A stretch of DNA of 64,000 nucleotides from Streptomyces orinoci (GTDB lineage Bacteria; Actinomycetota; Actinomycetes; Streptomycetales; Streptomycetaceae): NCBI RefSeq assembly GCF_003121295.1, contig NZ_PHNC01000031.1:188439-252438 (forward strand), written 5' to 3'. Positions 8,375-17,500 of the stretch are shown here, one piece after another. The position numbers and the translations under genes are program-made. Positions within the stretch are counted from its first letter, which is position 1. The number at the start of each line of letters is the position of its first letter. The notes beneath the pieces are model-generated. The model ran no database searches, was not told where the DNA came from, and saw only the letters and a list, made by a program, of their open reading frames with translations.

Positions 8375-9331
8375 TCAGGCCGCCGATGCGGGGATGGTGC
8401 CCAGCCGGCCCGCCTTGAAGTCATCGACGGCCTGGGCGAGTTCGGCATGGGTGTTCATCACAAAGGGGCCGTAGTGCATCATCGGCTCCCTGATCGGCAG
8501 CCCGCCCAGCAGCACCACCTCGAAGTTCTCGGTGCGGGACTCCTGAGTGCGGTCCGCCCTTACGGTCAGGCTGTCGCCGGTGCCGAAGACCACCGCCTGG
8601 CCCATCCGGAACGGGCGGCCCTCCGCTCCCGCCGAGCCATGTCCGGCCAGGGCGTAGGCCAGGGCGTTGAAGTCGGGCCGCCAGGGCAGCACCAGCTCGG
8701 CGCCCGGGCTCAGCGAGGCGTGGATCATGGTGATAGGCGTATGGGTGGCGCCCGGGCCCAGATGGCCCGCCAGGTCCCCGGCGATCAGCCGCACCAGCGC
8801 ACCGCCGTCCGGGGAGGCCAGCAGCCGGACGCTGCCGCCCCTGATGTCCTGGTAACGCGGGGCCATCATCTTGTCCTTGGCCGGCAGGTTCACCCACAGC
8901 TGGAGCCCGTGGAAGAGACCGCCGGAGGCCACCAGTTCCTCCGGCGGCGCCTCGATGTGCAGCAGGCCGGACCCGGCGGTCATCCACTGGGTGTCGCCAT
9001 CGGTGATCACACCACCGCCGCCGTGCGAGTCCTGGTGCACAAAGGTCCCGTCGATCAGGTACGTCACGGTCTCGAAGCCGCGGTGGGGGTGCCAGGGGGT
9101 GCCGCGCGGCTCCCCGGCCGCGTAGTCCACCTCGCCCATCTGATCCATCATGATGAAGGGATCGAGGTGGGCGTAGCTGATGCCGGCGAAGGCCCGGCGC
9201 ACCGGGAATCCCTCGCCCTCCAGACCGCTGGGCGCCGTCGAGACCGCGAGCACGGGCCGGGCGACGCTGGTCCCGGCGGGTGCCGCGATACGCGGCAGGT
9301 TCAGCGGGTTCTCTACGGTCACTGCGGGCAT
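8375..9331 (-). CDS. Pirin family protein
   Basis: 318 aa bicupin, cytosolic. ATG at 9331 is chosen because GAGGAGG lies 6 bases upstream; an in-frame start 9 codons earlier lacks a site. The N-terminal cupin has the iron ligands H81 and H83 (HPHRGFET), H125 and E127 (LLHIEAPPEE). The C-terminal cupin is intact. Family members are quercetinase-like dioxygenases or redox-sensing cofactors; the substrate cannot be told from sequence. It is divergent from the serine protease across a short region with inverted repeats. Confidence 0.9.
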   Translation of the reverse strand: MPAVTVENPLNLPRIAAPAGTSVARPVLAVSTAPSGLEGEGFPVRRAFAGISYAHLDPFIMMDQMGEVDYAAGEPRGTPWHPHRGFETVTYLIDGTFVHQDSHGGGGVITDGDTQWMTAGSGLLHIEAPPEELVASGGLFHGLQLWVNLPAKDKMMAPRYQDIRGGSVRLLASPDGGALVRLIAGDLAGHLGPGATHTPITMIHASLSPGAELVLPWRPDFNALAYALAGHGSAGAEGRPFRMGQAVVFGTGDSLTVRADRTQESRTENFEVVLLGGLPIREPMMHYGPFVMNTHAELAQAVDDFKAGRLGTIPASAA

Positions 9332-9346
9332 GACGGCCTCCTCGGT

Positions 9347-9379
9347 GTTCACTTCCAATTTAGTTGAACACTGAACAAC
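9347..9379. promoter_or_regulatory. Inverted repeats in pirin/protease divergent promoter
   Basis: GTTCA (9347-9351) and TGAAC (9365-9369) form an inverted pair around TTCCAATTTAGT, followed by the second overlapping element GTTGAACACTGAACAAC. The AT-rich TTTAGTTGAA word is typical of MarR- or HxlR-type operators. This is inference only. Confidence 0.35.
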
Positions 9380-9402
9380 TCACAAGGTGGGATCATTCCG
9401 CA

Positions 9403-10347
9403 ATGCGCCTCAACGCCGGCGGCCCGCGCCGGGCCGGTCTGACCGTCCTTATCGCCACGGTGGTGGCCCTGGCCGTGGTGGGCCTGCTGGTGGCCACCCA
9501 TGGCGCGGCCACGGACGAGCCGCTCGCCCAGGGGGAGTCCTCCGGGCACTACCGGGAGCCGGCCGGGACCGGGAGGGCGACGGACGAGGCCATGCGGTCC
9601 GCGGTCCGGGTACGGACAGGCACGGAGCGGCCCACGGTGCCGCAGGCGGCGGACCGGGAGGCACCGCACACCGACCCGCTGCCCGCCTCCAAGCCGCTGG
9701 CGGCGCGGGAGATGAGCCCCTCACCCGCGATCGGGCCGCTGTTCTACACCGGACAGGGGGACCCGGGCCATGGCTGCACGGCGAGCGTGGTGCACAGTCC
9801 CACCGGTGATCTGCTGGTCACCGCCGCACACTGCGTTCACCAGAACGGCTTCCATACCGACATCGCGTTTGTCCCCGGCTACCACGATGGGGTGGCGCCC
9901 TACGGGGTGTGGGTGCCCACCGCGATCGATGTCGCCCCGGAGTGGATCAGTGACCGGGACGAGGACCATGATGTGGCCTTCCTGCACGTCCGCCAGGTGG
10001 GGTCGGCGACGCCCATCGAGCGGGTGACCGGCGCGGAACGGATCGCCTTCCGGCCCTCGGCGCCGAGACCGGCGCGGGTGCTGGGATACCCCAGCGACAG
10101 CGAGACACCGCTGGGCTGCCAGAACGCGACCCGGATGGAGAGCGCCACCCAACTGCGCTTCGACTGCGAGGGCTTGCCCAGCGGGACCAGCGGAAGCCCG
10201 GTGCTGACGGATGTGGATCCGGGGACGGGGCTGGGCACGGTCAACGGCGTCCTGGGCGGCAAGGACGAGGGGGGCGACGACGAGACCTCGTACAGCTCGT
10301 ACTTCGGGGACGATGTACGGGCGTTGTACGAGCGGGCCACGAAGTAG
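9403..10347 (+). CDS. Secreted/anchored trypsin-like serine peptidase (V8-like)
   Basis: 314 aa. The ATG at 9403 follows AAGGTGGG; an earlier in-frame TTG at 9364 is less likely. Residues about 12-30 form a single hydrophobic segment (TVLIATVVALAVVGLLVAT), serving as signal anchor or signal peptide, then a long Pro/Ala/Glu-rich linker. The chymotrypsin-fold domain starts near residue 105, with catalytic triad H143 (VTAAHCVH), D190 (DHDVAFLHV) and S265 (GTSGSPV). The C-x(n)-C pair around the Ser loop could form a disulfide. It acts outside the membrane; the target is unknown. Confidence 0.88.
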   Translation: MRLNAGGPRRAGLTVLIATVVALAVVGLLVATHGAATDEPLAQGESSGHYREPAGTGRATDEAMRSAVRVRTGTERPTVPQAADREAPHTDPLPASKPLAAREMSPSPAIGPLFYTGQGDPGHGCTASVVHSPTGDLLVTAAHCVHQNGFHTDIAFVPGYHDGVAPYGVWVPTAIDVAPEWISDRDEDHDVAFLHVRQVGSATPIERVTGAERIAFRPSAPRPARVLGYPSDSETPLGCQNATRMESATQLRFDCEGLPSGTSGSPVLTDVDPGTGLGTVNGVLGGKDEGGDDETSYSSYFGDDVRALYERATK

Positions 10348-10363
10348 CGCAAGGCGCGGGGCC

Positions 10364-10419
10364 GTTGCGTGGGGGCTGACCGCCGTCGGCATCGGCGGAC
10401 CGTACCCCCGCAACGCAAC
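10364..10419. terminator. Bidirectional stem-loop between convergent genes
   Basis: Arms GTTGCGT-GGGGG (10364-10375) and CCCCC-GCA-ACGCAAC (10405-10419) enclose an inner CCGCCG/CGGCGG hairpin, between the converging protease and sseB-like genes. Confidence 0.55.
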
Positions 10420-10428
10420 CGGAACCCC

Positions 10429-10881
10429 TCAGCCGTACATCCGCCGCATCGCGAACTCCACCATCTGCTCAACCGCCTTGGCGTCGAACACCATCCGGTG
10501 ATCGCCCTCCATATCGAGGACGAACCCATACCCCGTGGGCAGCAGATCGATCACTTCCGCCCCCGTGATCACAAAGTACTTGGACTCCTTGCCCGCATAG
10601 CGGCGCAGCTCCTTCAGCGAGGTGAACATCGGGATCACCGGCTGCTGGGTGTTGTGCAGGGCGAGAAAGCCCGGATTGTCTCCCCGGGGGCAGTACACCT
10701 TGGAGTTGGCGAAGATCACCTGGAAATCCTCCGGAGCCATCTGCCCGGTGGTGAACGCCCGCACCGCGTCCGCGAGCGACGGCGGCGACGGCTCGGGGTA
10801 GAGCGGCTGCTCCGGATAGCCGCCGGGCTGCTGCTGAGGCACATAGCCCTGCTGTCCCACGTTCTGGTCGTAGCCGTACAT
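10429..10881 (-). CDS. SseB family protein
   Basis: 150 aa cytosolic protein. A Gln/Pro/Gly/Tyr-rich N terminus (about 1-35, with QQGYVPQQQPGGYPEQP) precedes an SseB N-terminal domain (about 38-148), recognisable by DFQVIFANSKVYCPRG, PVIPMFTSLKELRRY and TGYGFVLDMEG. Streptomyces carries several such proteins of unknown biochemical role; the name derives from the E. coli serine-sensitivity gene. The start ATG has only a weak upstream site. It is divergent from the acyl-CoA dehydrogenase. Confidence 0.85.
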   Translation of the reverse strand: MYGYDQNVGQQGYVPQQQPGGYPEQPLYPEPSPPSLADAVRAFTTGQMAPEDFQVIFANSKVYCPRGDNPGFLALHNTQQPVIPMFTSLKELRRYAGKESKYFVITGAEVIDLLPTGYGFVLDMEGDHRMVFDAKAVEQMVEFAMRRMYG

Positions 10882-10931
10882 AAGCAGAAGCGTAACGAGT
10901 CACATCACCCCCAACAGGGGTTGCGCCTTAT

Positions 10932-10968
10932 TACCGACCGGTAGCATCATGCAGCTTACTGACCGGTA
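10932..10968. promoter_or_regulatory. Two 12-bp palindromic operators 25 bp apart
   Basis: TACCGACCGGTA (10932-10943) and TACTGACCGGTA (10957-10968) are near-palindromes, repeated with a 25-bp period, 46 bases before the acyl-CoA dehydrogenase start. Spacing and symmetry fit a TetR-family fatty-acid regulator. The binding protein is not in the window. Confidence 0.5.
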
Positions 10969-11013
10969 CGCACAGAGGCACTTCCGCCCGTCACCCCTTA
11001 CGGAGCCGTCGTC

Positions 11014-12840
11014 ATGGGCCACTACAAGTCGAATCTCCGCGATATCGAGTTCAACCTCTTCGAGGTGCTCGGACGCGACCAGCGGTACGGCACCGGCCCG
11101 TTCGCGGAGATGGACGTCGAGACCGCCAAGAGCGTGCTGCAGGAGATCACCCGCCTCGCGGAGAACGAGCTGGGCGCCTCGTACGCGGACGCCGACCGCA
11201 ACCCGCCGGTCTTCGACCCGGAGACCAACACCGCCCCGATCCCCGAGTCCTTCAAGAAGAGCTACCAGGCGTACATGGACGCCGAGTGGTGGCGCCTGGG
11301 CATCCCGGAGGAGATCGGCGGCACCGTGGTGCCCCGCAGCCTGATCTGGGCGTACGCCGAGGCGATCCTGGGCTCCAACCCGGCGGTGTGGATGTACTCC
11401 TCGGGCCCGGCGTTCGCCGGCATCCTCTTCGAGGAGGGCACCGAGCAGCAGAAGCACATCGCCAAGATCGCGGTGGAGAAGCAGTGGGGCTCCACCATGG
11501 TCCTCACCGAGCCCGACGCCGGCTCGGACGTGGGCGCCGGCCGCACCAAGGCCATCCAGCAGGAGGACGGCTCCTGGCACATCGAGGGCGTCAAGCGCTT
11601 CATCACCTCCGGTGAGCACGACATGGCGGAGAACATCCTCCACTATGTCCTCGCCCGCCCCGAGGGCCACGGCCCCGGCACCAAGGGCCTGTCGCTCTTC
11701 CTGGTCCCCAAGTACGAGTTCGACTTCGAGACCGGTGAACTGGGCGCCCGCAACGGCGTCTACGCCACCAACGTCGAGCACAAGATGGGCCTGAAGGCGT
11801 CCAACACCTGTGAGATGACCTTCGGCGACAAGCACCCCGCCAAGGGCTGGCTGATCGGCGACAAGCACGACGGCATCCGGCAGATGTTCCGGATCATCGA
11901 GTTCGCCCGGATGATGGTCGGCACCAAGGCCATCGCCACCCTCTCCACCGGCTACCTCAACGCCCTTGAGTACGCCAAGGAGCGCGTCCAGGGCCCCGAC
12001 CTGGCGGCATTCACCGACAAGACCGCCCCCAAGGTCACCATCACCCACCACCCGGACGTCCGCCGCTCGCTGATGACGCAGAAGGCGTACGCGGAGGGCA
12101 TGCGCGCCCTGGTGCTCTACACCGCCGCCGTCCAGGACGAGATCCTGGTCAAGGAGGCGGCGGGCGAGGACGCCAAGGCCCTGCACGGCCTGAACGACCT
12201 GCTGCTGCCGATCGTCAAGGGCTATGGCTCGGAGAAGTCCTACGAGCAACTCGCCCAGTCCCTCCAGACCTTCGGCGGCTCCGGCTACCTCCAGGAGTAC
12301 CCGGTCGAGCAGTACATCCGGGACGCCAAGATCGACACCCTTTATGAGGGCACCACCGCCATCCAGGGCCAGGACTTCTTCTTCCGGAAGATCGTCCGCG
12401 ACCAGGGCCAGGCGCTCACCGCCCTCTCCGAGGAGATCAAGAAGTTCCTGGCCGAGGCCCCCGGCGGCGAGGAACTGGCCACCGCCCGCGAGCAGTTGGC
12501 CAAGGCCGCGGTGGACCTGGAGGGCATCGTCGGCGCCATGCTGACCGACCTCGCCGCCACCGAGAAGGACGTCAAGAACATCTACAAGGTGGGTCTGAAC
12601 ACCACCCGCCTGCTGATGGCCTCCGGTGATGTGGTCGTCGCCTACCTGCTGCTCAAGGGCGCCGCGGTGGCCGCCGAGAAGCTGGCCGGTGCCTCCACCA
12701 AGGACAAGCCCTTCTACACCGGCAAGATCGCGGCGGCGAAGTTCTTCGCCCGCGAGATCCTGCCGCACCTGGCGGCGGAGCGCGCCCTCGCCGAGACGGT
12801 GGACCAGTCCCTGATGGAGCTGGACGAGGCGGCGTTCTAA
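11014..12840 (+). CDS. Acyl-CoA dehydrogenase (FadE5-like, C-terminal extended)
   Basis: 608 aa FAD enzyme introducing the alpha-beta double bond in acyl-CoAs in beta-oxidation. CGGAG lies 8 bases before the ATG. The N-terminal domain (about 35-155) includes YSSGPAFAGILFEEG. The middle domain (about 160-275) has the flavin motif TMVLTEPDAGSDVGAG and RFITSGEHD. The catalytic-base region is LYEGTTAIQGQDFFFRK with E445. The extra C-terminal helical domain (about 470-600) is characteristic of the long FadE5/AcdH type of about 600 aa. It is monocistronic. Confidence 0.92.
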   Translation: MGHYKSNLRDIEFNLFEVLGRDQRYGTGPFAEMDVETAKSVLQEITRLAENELGASYADADRNPPVFDPETNTAPIPESFKKSYQAYMDAEWWRLGIPEEIGGTVVPRSLIWAYAEAILGSNPAVWMYSSGPAFAGILFEEGTEQQKHIAKIAVEKQWGSTMVLTEPDAGSDVGAGRTKAIQQEDGSWHIEGVKRFITSGEHDMAENILHYVLARPEGHGPGTKGLSLFLVPKYEFDFETGELGARNGVYATNVEHKMGLKASNTCEMTFGDKHPAKGWLIGDKHDGIRQMFRIIEFARMMVGTKAIATLSTGYLNALEYAKERVQGPDLAAFTDKTAPKVTITHHPDVRRSLMTQKAYAEGMRALVLYTAAVQDEILVKEAAGEDAKALHGLNDLLLPIVKGYGSEKSYEQLAQSLQTFGGSGYLQEYPVEQYIRDAKIDTLYEGTTAIQGQDFFFRKIVRDQGQALTALSEEIKKFLAEAPGGEELATAREQLAKAAVDLEGIVGAMLTDLAATEKDVKNIYKVGLNTTRLLMASGDVVVAYLLLKGAAVAAEKLAGASTKDKPFYTGKIAAAKFFAREILPHLAAERALAETVDQSLMELDEAAF

Positions 12841-12864
12841 GCCGCGATCCAATCAGGCGCAGCC

Positions 12865-12926
12865 CGCGCCCCGGTAGGGGCGCGGGGAACTGCGCGACCA
12901 GCCACGGACGGCCCGCAGACAAATCC
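12865..12926. repeat. Half copy of the Streptomyces intergenic repeat
   Basis: It contains GGGGCGCGGGGAACTGCGCG followed by ACCAGCCACGGACGGCCCGC, as in the first half of copies A and B, just after the acyl-CoA dehydrogenase stop. Confidence 0.75.
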
Positions 12927-12954
12927 ATCGCGAACCGTCCGTAACAACTCGTGG

Positions 12955-12978
12955 GCCCGCTCCGGGGAGGGAGCGGGC
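12955..12978 (+). terminator. Hairpin after acyl-CoA dehydrogenase
   Basis: Perfect 9-bp stem GCCCGCTCC / GGAGCGGGC with a 6-base loop, downstream of the repeat. No T-tract. Confidence 0.55.
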
Positions 12979-13067
12979 TCACGGCCGTTCGGGGGGCGGC
13001 ACCCCGGGCCATACGCGGCGGCTCGGCACACCGGCGCCGATTGCCCCCCGTGCCTATCCTGGAGGCC

Positions 13068-14357
13068 ATGAGCTCTGCGCACCGCTTCGACCGCGGCCAC
13101 ACCGACGACCTGCTGACCTTCCTCGCCGCAAGCCCCTCCCCCTACCACGCGGTGGCCAACACCGCGGAGCGGCTGGAGAAGGCGGGCTTCCGCCAGGTCG
13201 CCGAGACCGACCCCTGGGACGCGGCCGGCGGCGGCAAGTTCGTGATCCGCGGCGGCGCCATCGTCGCCTGGTACGTACCGGACGGCGCCACCGCCGCCAC
13301 CCCGTTCCGGATCGTCGGTGCGCACACCGACTCGCCCAATCTGCGCGTCAAGCCGCTGCCGGACACCGGCTCGCACGGCTGGCGGCAGGTGGCCGTGGAG
13401 GTGTACGGCGGGACGCTGCTCAACACCTGGCTCGACCGCGACCTGGGCCTGTCCGGCCGGATCACCCTGCGCGACGGCAGCAGCAGACTGGTGAATGTGG
13501 ACCGTCCGCTGCTGCGCGTACCGCAGCTGGCCATCCACCTCGACCGGAGCGTCAACGAGGGCCTGAAGCTGGACAAGCAGCGCCATATGACGCCGATTTG
13601 GGGCCTGGGCCCGGTGGACGAGGGCGGTCTGATCCGGTTTGTCGCCGAGGAAACCGGGACCTCGGCCGGGGAGATCCTGGGCTGGGACCTGATGGTGCAC
13701 AGCGTGGAGCCGCCCGCCTATCTGGGCCGGGACCGCGAGCTGGTGGCCGGTCCGCGGATGGACAACCTCCTCTCGGTGCACGCCGGTACGGCGGCGCTGG
13801 CCGCCGCGGTCACCGGCGAACAACTGCCCTTTATCCCGGTGCTGGCCGCCTTCGACCACGAGGAGAACGGCAGCCAGTCCGACACCGGCGCCGAGGGCCC
13901 GCTGCTGGGCTCGGTGCTGGAGCGCTCGGTCTACGCCCGGGGCGGCTCCTACGAGGACCGGGCACGGGCCTTCGCGGGCACCGTCTGCCTGTCCTCCGAC
14001 ACCGGCCACGCGGTGCACCCCAACTACCCCGAGCGGCATGAGCCGGGGCATCTGCCGCTGCCCAACGGCGGCCCGCTGCTCAAGACCAATGTCAACCAGC
14101 GCTATGCCACCGAGGGCACCGGACGAGCCGTGTTCACCGCCGCCTGCGAGCGGGCCGGCGTACCGTTCCAGCACTTCGTCTCCAACAACTCGGTGGCCTG
14201 CGGCACCACCATCGGCCCGATCACCGCGGCCCGGCATGGCATCGCCACCGTGGACATCGGGGTCGCGCTGCTGTCCATGCACTCCGCCCGGGAGCTGTGC
14301 GGGGCGGACGATCCGCACCTGCTGGCCTCGGTGCTCACCGCGTTCCTGGAGGGTTGA
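13068..14357 (+). CDS. M18 family aminopeptidase
   Basis: 429 aa zinc aminopeptidase of the aspartyl aminopeptidase family, cytosolic, removing N-terminal residues from peptides. Metal-site motifs are HTDSPNLRVKP (H86), GPRMDNLLSVHAG, FDHEENGSQSDTGA and a C-terminal NNSVACGTTIGP. GGAGG lies only two bases before the ATG, too close to act normally, and TATCCT sits just upstream. The mRNA may therefore be short-leadered or leaderless, or translation may begin slightly downstream. Length is normal for the family. Confidence 0.93.
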   Translation: MSSAHRFDRGHTDDLLTFLAASPSPYHAVANTAERLEKAGFRQVAETDPWDAAGGGKFVIRGGAIVAWYVPDGATAATPFRIVGAHTDSPNLRVKPLPDTGSHGWRQVAVEVYGGTLLNTWLDRDLGLSGRITLRDGSSRLVNVDRPLLRVPQLAIHLDRSVNEGLKLDKQRHMTPIWGLGPVDEGGLIRFVAEETGTSAGEILGWDLMVHSVEPPAYLGRDRELVAGPRMDNLLSVHAGTAALAAAVTGEQLPFIPVLAAFDHEENGSQSDTGAEGPLLGSVLERSVYARGGSYEDRARAFAGTVCLSSDTGHAVHPNYPERHEPGHLPLPNGGPLLKTNVNQRYATEGTGRAVFTAACERAGVPFQHFVSNNSVACGTTIGPITAARHGIATVDIGVALLSMHSARELCGADDPHLLASVLTAFLEG

Positions 14358-14431
14358 CGCGACGGTTCCCCCGGACTGCGGCATGATCTGGCCGTACCAC
14401 CCGCAGCCATCCCATTCCGGGGGAACCTCCC

Positions 14432-15064
14432 ATGAACACCCGCACCCTGCGTACCGCGGCCGCCGCACTGGCCGCCGTCGCCGCCCTGACCCTCACCGCC
14501 TGTGGTGGCGGCGGCGGTTCGGACAGCAAGGACAAGGACAGCACCAAGAACGACAAGGCCGACGCACAGACCGCGGACGGCGCCGACGGGGGTGACGACG
14601 CCGGCGAGGAGGGCGAGGACAGCGCCGGCAAGGGCGCGGCCAAGGGCGACGCCTGCACCCCCGCCGATGTCAAGATCGAGACCCGTAAGGTCACTTCGCC
14701 CGACCGGCATCTGCTGCTGGTGGCCACCGCCAAGAAGGCGTGCACCGCCTATGGCTTCCCCTTCCTGCGCTTCGACCAGGACCAGGCCTCGGCGGCCTCG
14801 GTGGACCAGAGCAAGCCCGCCAAGCCGGTGAAGCTGGCGCCGGGCAAGTCCGCCTACGCGGGCGTGCGTACGTCCTCCGCGGACGGCTCCGGCGGCACCG
14901 GCCGGGACGCCAAGCAGCTCAATGTCGCCCTGCAGTCGGAGGGCGGCGACCAGGTGGAGGGCGGCGAGACCCAGGCCGCGCTGCCCGCCACCCCGCTGCA
15001 TGTGGACGACTCCTCGCAGACCACCTACTGGCAGGACAGCGAGGCCGCCGCGCTCAAGTGGTAG
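14432..15064 (+). CDS. DUF4232 lipoprotein
   Basis: 210 aa. The signal peptide ends in lipobox LTAC, with the lipidated Cys near residue 24 (ALTLTACGGGGG). A low-complexity Asp/Lys/Glu/Gly linker follows (about 30-70). The rest resembles DUF4232: CTPADVKIETRKV, LLLVATAKKACTAYGFP, then KLAPGKSAYAGVRT. It is anchored to the outer face of the membrane. Function is unknown; such proteins are common and expressed singly in Streptomyces. Confidence 0.85.
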   Translation: MNTRTLRTAAAALAAVAALTLTACGGGGGSDSKDKDSTKNDKADAQTADGADGGDDAGEEGEDSAGKGAAKGDACTPADVKIETRKVTSPDRHLLLVATAKKACTAYGFPFLRFDQDQASAASVDQSKPAKPVKLAPGKSAYAGVRTSSADGSGGTGRDAKQLNVALQSEGGDQVEGGETQAALPATPLHVDDSSQTTYWQDSEAAALKW

Positions 15065-15088
15065 CCGGCCACCAGCGGTTGGCCGCCG

Positions 15089-15141
15089 CGAGTGGTTGGC
15101 CGGTCCCATCGGGGGTAGCCGAAGGGGCGGCCGACCACTCG
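15089..15141. terminator. Stem-loop after the lipoprotein gene
   Basis: CGAGTGGTTGGCCG (15089-15102) pairs with CGGCCGACCACTCG (15128-15141), with one G-T pair, just before the next gene's ribosome-binding site. It may also limit read-through. Confidence 0.5.
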
Positions 15142-15157
15142 TGGAAGGAGTTCTCCC

Positions 15158-15382
15158 ATGGGTATGGGAGCCTGCATCGGTCTGATCACCGTCGGGGCAA
15201 TCCTGACCTTCGCCGTCAACTGGCATATGCACGGCGTCAATGTGCATCTGGCCGGCCTGATCATGATGGTGGTCGGGTTCGTCGGACTGAACGCCTATGT
15301 CGCCATCTACAAGCGCCGCCGGGTGCAACCGCCGCCGCCGGCCGCGCCGGTGGTCGAGGAGGACCACCGGATGGTGCGGTGA
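15158..15382 (+). CDS. DUF6458-like two-TM membrane protein
   Basis: 74 aa. GGAAGGAG precedes the ATG. There are two hydrophobic helices (about 4-22 and 29-50: GACIGLITVGAILTFAV and LAGLIMMVVGFVGLNAYVA), then a basic RRR stop-transfer and a Pro-rich cytoplasmic tail. Small proteins of this layout are widespread in Streptomyces; function is unknown. Confidence 0.75.
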   Translation: MGMGACIGLITVGAILTFAVNWHMHGVNVHLAGLIMMVVGFVGLNAYVAIYKRRRVQPPPPAAPVVEEDHRMVR

Positions 15383-15388
15383 CTCTCC

Positions 15389-17215
15389 TCAGTGGGAGTC
15401 GAGTCCGGCCAGCACCAGCGGCAGCCGTGCGGCACCGTCCGCCGTCACCCGCACCGGAACTCCCCAGTCCTGCTGGTGCACATGGCAGGCCGGGTATTCG
15501 TTGGCCGGGTCGTCGTCACAGGAGGCGGCCATGGCCGAGACATGCAGTACGCCCTCGGTCACCCCGTCCGCCAGCACCAGCTCCCGGCGCAGCTCGCTGT
15601 CCGCGCCGGCGCCGTCCGCCAGCAGCTCCGGCGGGGTGGAGCTGACCAGCAGCCGGGTGGACGGACCGTAGCGGGTGTCCAGCTTCTGGCCGGGCGGGGC
15701 CTGGAAGACCACCTCCAGCAGCAGCCGCCCGGGAGCCACCTCGGTGGCCTCCCGCCGGGTGCGGTGGGCCACCGACTCCACCCGCACCGCCTCCTCCGGC
15801 AGCCGCAGCCGGGTCAGCCGGTGCCGGGCGGACTCCACCACCACGATGTCCTCCCCCGCCAGCACCGCGTCGGAGGGCTCCCTGAGGTCCGTCGCCAGCG
15901 TGCTCACCTGGCCGGTGGCCGGGTCGTAGCGGCGCAGCGCATGGTTGTAGGTGTCACACACCGCCACCGAGCCGTCCGGGAGCGCGGTGACCCCCAGGGG
16001 GTGCTGGAACAGCGCCTGGGCCGCGTCCCCGTCCCGGTGCCCGAAGTCGAACAGGCCGGTGCCCACGGCGGTGCGCACCGTGAACTCCTCCCCGTCCCGC
16101 TCCACCCAGCGCAGCGCGGAGGTCTCCGAGTCGGCCACCCACAGCCGCTCCCCGGCGGCCGCCAGCCCGGAGGGCTGGGCGAACCACGCCTCGTCGGCCG
16201 CCCCGTCCACCAGCCCCTCGTTGGTGGTGCCCGCCGCCACCCGGACCGTCCCGGCCGCCGGGTCGTAGGTCCACAGCTGGTGCACCCCCGCCATGGCGAT
16301 CCACACCCGGTCGGCGAACCAGGCCACGTCCCAGGGCGAGGACAGGTCCACGCCCCGGGCGTCCCCGGCGGTCGCCGAGCCCTGCCACCACTGCCGCCCG
16401 GTCCCGGCGACGGTCCGTACCGCGCCGGTCGCCGGGTCGAAGGCCCGTAGCGCATGGTTGACCGTGTCCGCCACGATCACCTGCCCGTCCGGCAGCAGCG
16501 CCAGCCCCTGGGGCTCGCTGAACCGGGCCGGTTCAGCGGTGAACCCGCGCTCCCCGGTGCCGATGCGGCGCAGCACCGTCTCGCCGTCCGCCGCCAGTTC
16601 CACCAGCTGGTGCCGGGTGGTGTCGGACACCAGGAAGGTGCCGCCGGGCAGCGCCAGCGCCTTCCCCGGAAACCGCAGCTCGCCCGCCACGGGCTCCGGG
16701 GCCACATACGGCCCGTCCCCGCGCCGCAGTGTCCCCTTGGCCTCGTGCTCCGCCTCCAGCTCGCCGACCAGCCTCTCCAGCGCGTGCGCATGCCCCTCGC
16801 CGGCGTGCTGGGCCACGATGTACCCCTCCGGATCCACCACCACCAGAGTGGGCCAGGCCCGCACCGCGTACTGCTTCCAGGTGGCCAGCTCGGGGTCGTC
16901 CAGCACCGGGTGGTGCACCTGGTAGCGCTCCACGGCGTCCACCACGGCCTGATGCTCCGCCTCATGGACAAACTTGGGCGAATGCACCCCGATTACTACC
17001 GTGGTGTCCCGGTGCTTCTCCTCCAGCTCGCGCAACTCGTCAAGCACATGCAGGCAGTTGACGCAGCAGAAGGTCCAGAAGTCTACAACGACGCACTTAC
17101 CTCGCAGGTCGGCGAGAGTCAGCTTCTTGCCACCGGTGTTGATCCAACCGCCCTTGCCGACCAGCTCAGGGGCACGGACACGGGCACGGCGCGGGGCTGG
17201 GGAGGTGGCGTTCAT
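15389..17215 (-). CDS. Thioredoxin-like / NHL-repeat protein
   Basis: 608 aa. The N-terminal thioredoxin-fold domain (about 15-155) has the redox motif FWTFCCVNCLHVLDEL (CxxC as CVNC). An NHL beta-propeller follows (about 180-500), with repeats such as FSEPQGLALLPDGQVIVADT, DLSSPWDVAWFADRVWIA and LGVTALPDGSVAVCDTYNHA. ATG 17215 is chosen; the longer frame from 17254 lacks a site. No signal peptide is seen, so a cytosolic location is most likely. The closest known layout is mammalian NHLRC2. Substrate unknown. Confidence 0.88.
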   Translation of the reverse strand: MNATSPAPRRARVRAPELVGKGGWINTGGKKLTLADLRGKCVVVDFWTFCCVNCLHVLDELRELEEKHRDTTVVIGVHSPKFVHEAEHQAVVDAVERYQVHHPVLDDPELATWKQYAVRAWPTLVVVDPEGYIVAQHAGEGHAHALERLVGELEAEHEAKGTLRRGDGPYVAPEPVAGELRFPGKALALPGGTFLVSDTTRHQLVELAADGETVLRRIGTGERGFTAEPARFSEPQGLALLPDGQVIVADTVNHALRAFDPATGAVRTVAGTGRQWWQGSATAGDARGVDLSSPWDVAWFADRVWIAMAGVHQLWTYDPAAGTVRVAAGTTNEGLVDGAADEAWFAQPSGLAAAGERLWVADSETSALRWVERDGEEFTVRTAVGTGLFDFGHRDGDAAQALFQHPLGVTALPDGSVAVCDTYNHALRRYDPATGQVSTLATDLREPSDAVLAGEDIVVVESARHRLTRLRLPEEAVRVESVAHRTRREATEVAPGRLLLEVVFQAPPGQKLDTRYGPSTRLLVSSTPPELLADGAGADSELRRELVLADGVTEGVLHVSAMAASCDDDPANEYPACHVHQQDWGVPVRVTADGAARLPLVLAGLDSH

Positions 17216-17269
17216 GGGATCAAGAGTGCCACCCCGGGATGAACGCCGGGTCACGGCAACTTGTCGCCC

Positions 17270-17500
17270 CTACTCTTCACGACTCACCTTCGCGTGGTCG
17301 GTCACGACGCGTCGGAAGAGATCGTGACCGGTGCGCCCGGTGTGGTGTAGAGCCCAGTCCTGAGCCGCTTCGTGCCCATCCTGAGGGCCGGAGTCCTCTC
17401 CGCAGCCTTTCGTAGTACAGAACGCTTCGAAGATCACCCCGCCCTCCGGCACGTGCGTGATCGTGTGCGGTACGAACCGGTACACGGCACGGGTGCTCAC
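17270..17500 (-). CDS. DUF7848-like small Cys protein (76 aa)
   Basis: GTG at 17500 overlaps the stop of the upstream 60-aa gene (GTGA) and fixes the start. MSTRAVYRFVPHTI, then CTTKGCGEDSG, AAQDWALHHTG and FRRVV align with the family members at 864-1112 and 56,366-56,701. It is the last gene of a probable xre - Cys protein - DUF7848 operon. Confidence 0.7.
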   Translation of the reverse strand: MSTRAVYRFVPHTITHVPEGGVIFEAFCTTKGCGEDSGPQDGHEAAQDWALHHTGRTGHDLFRRVVTDHAKVSREE

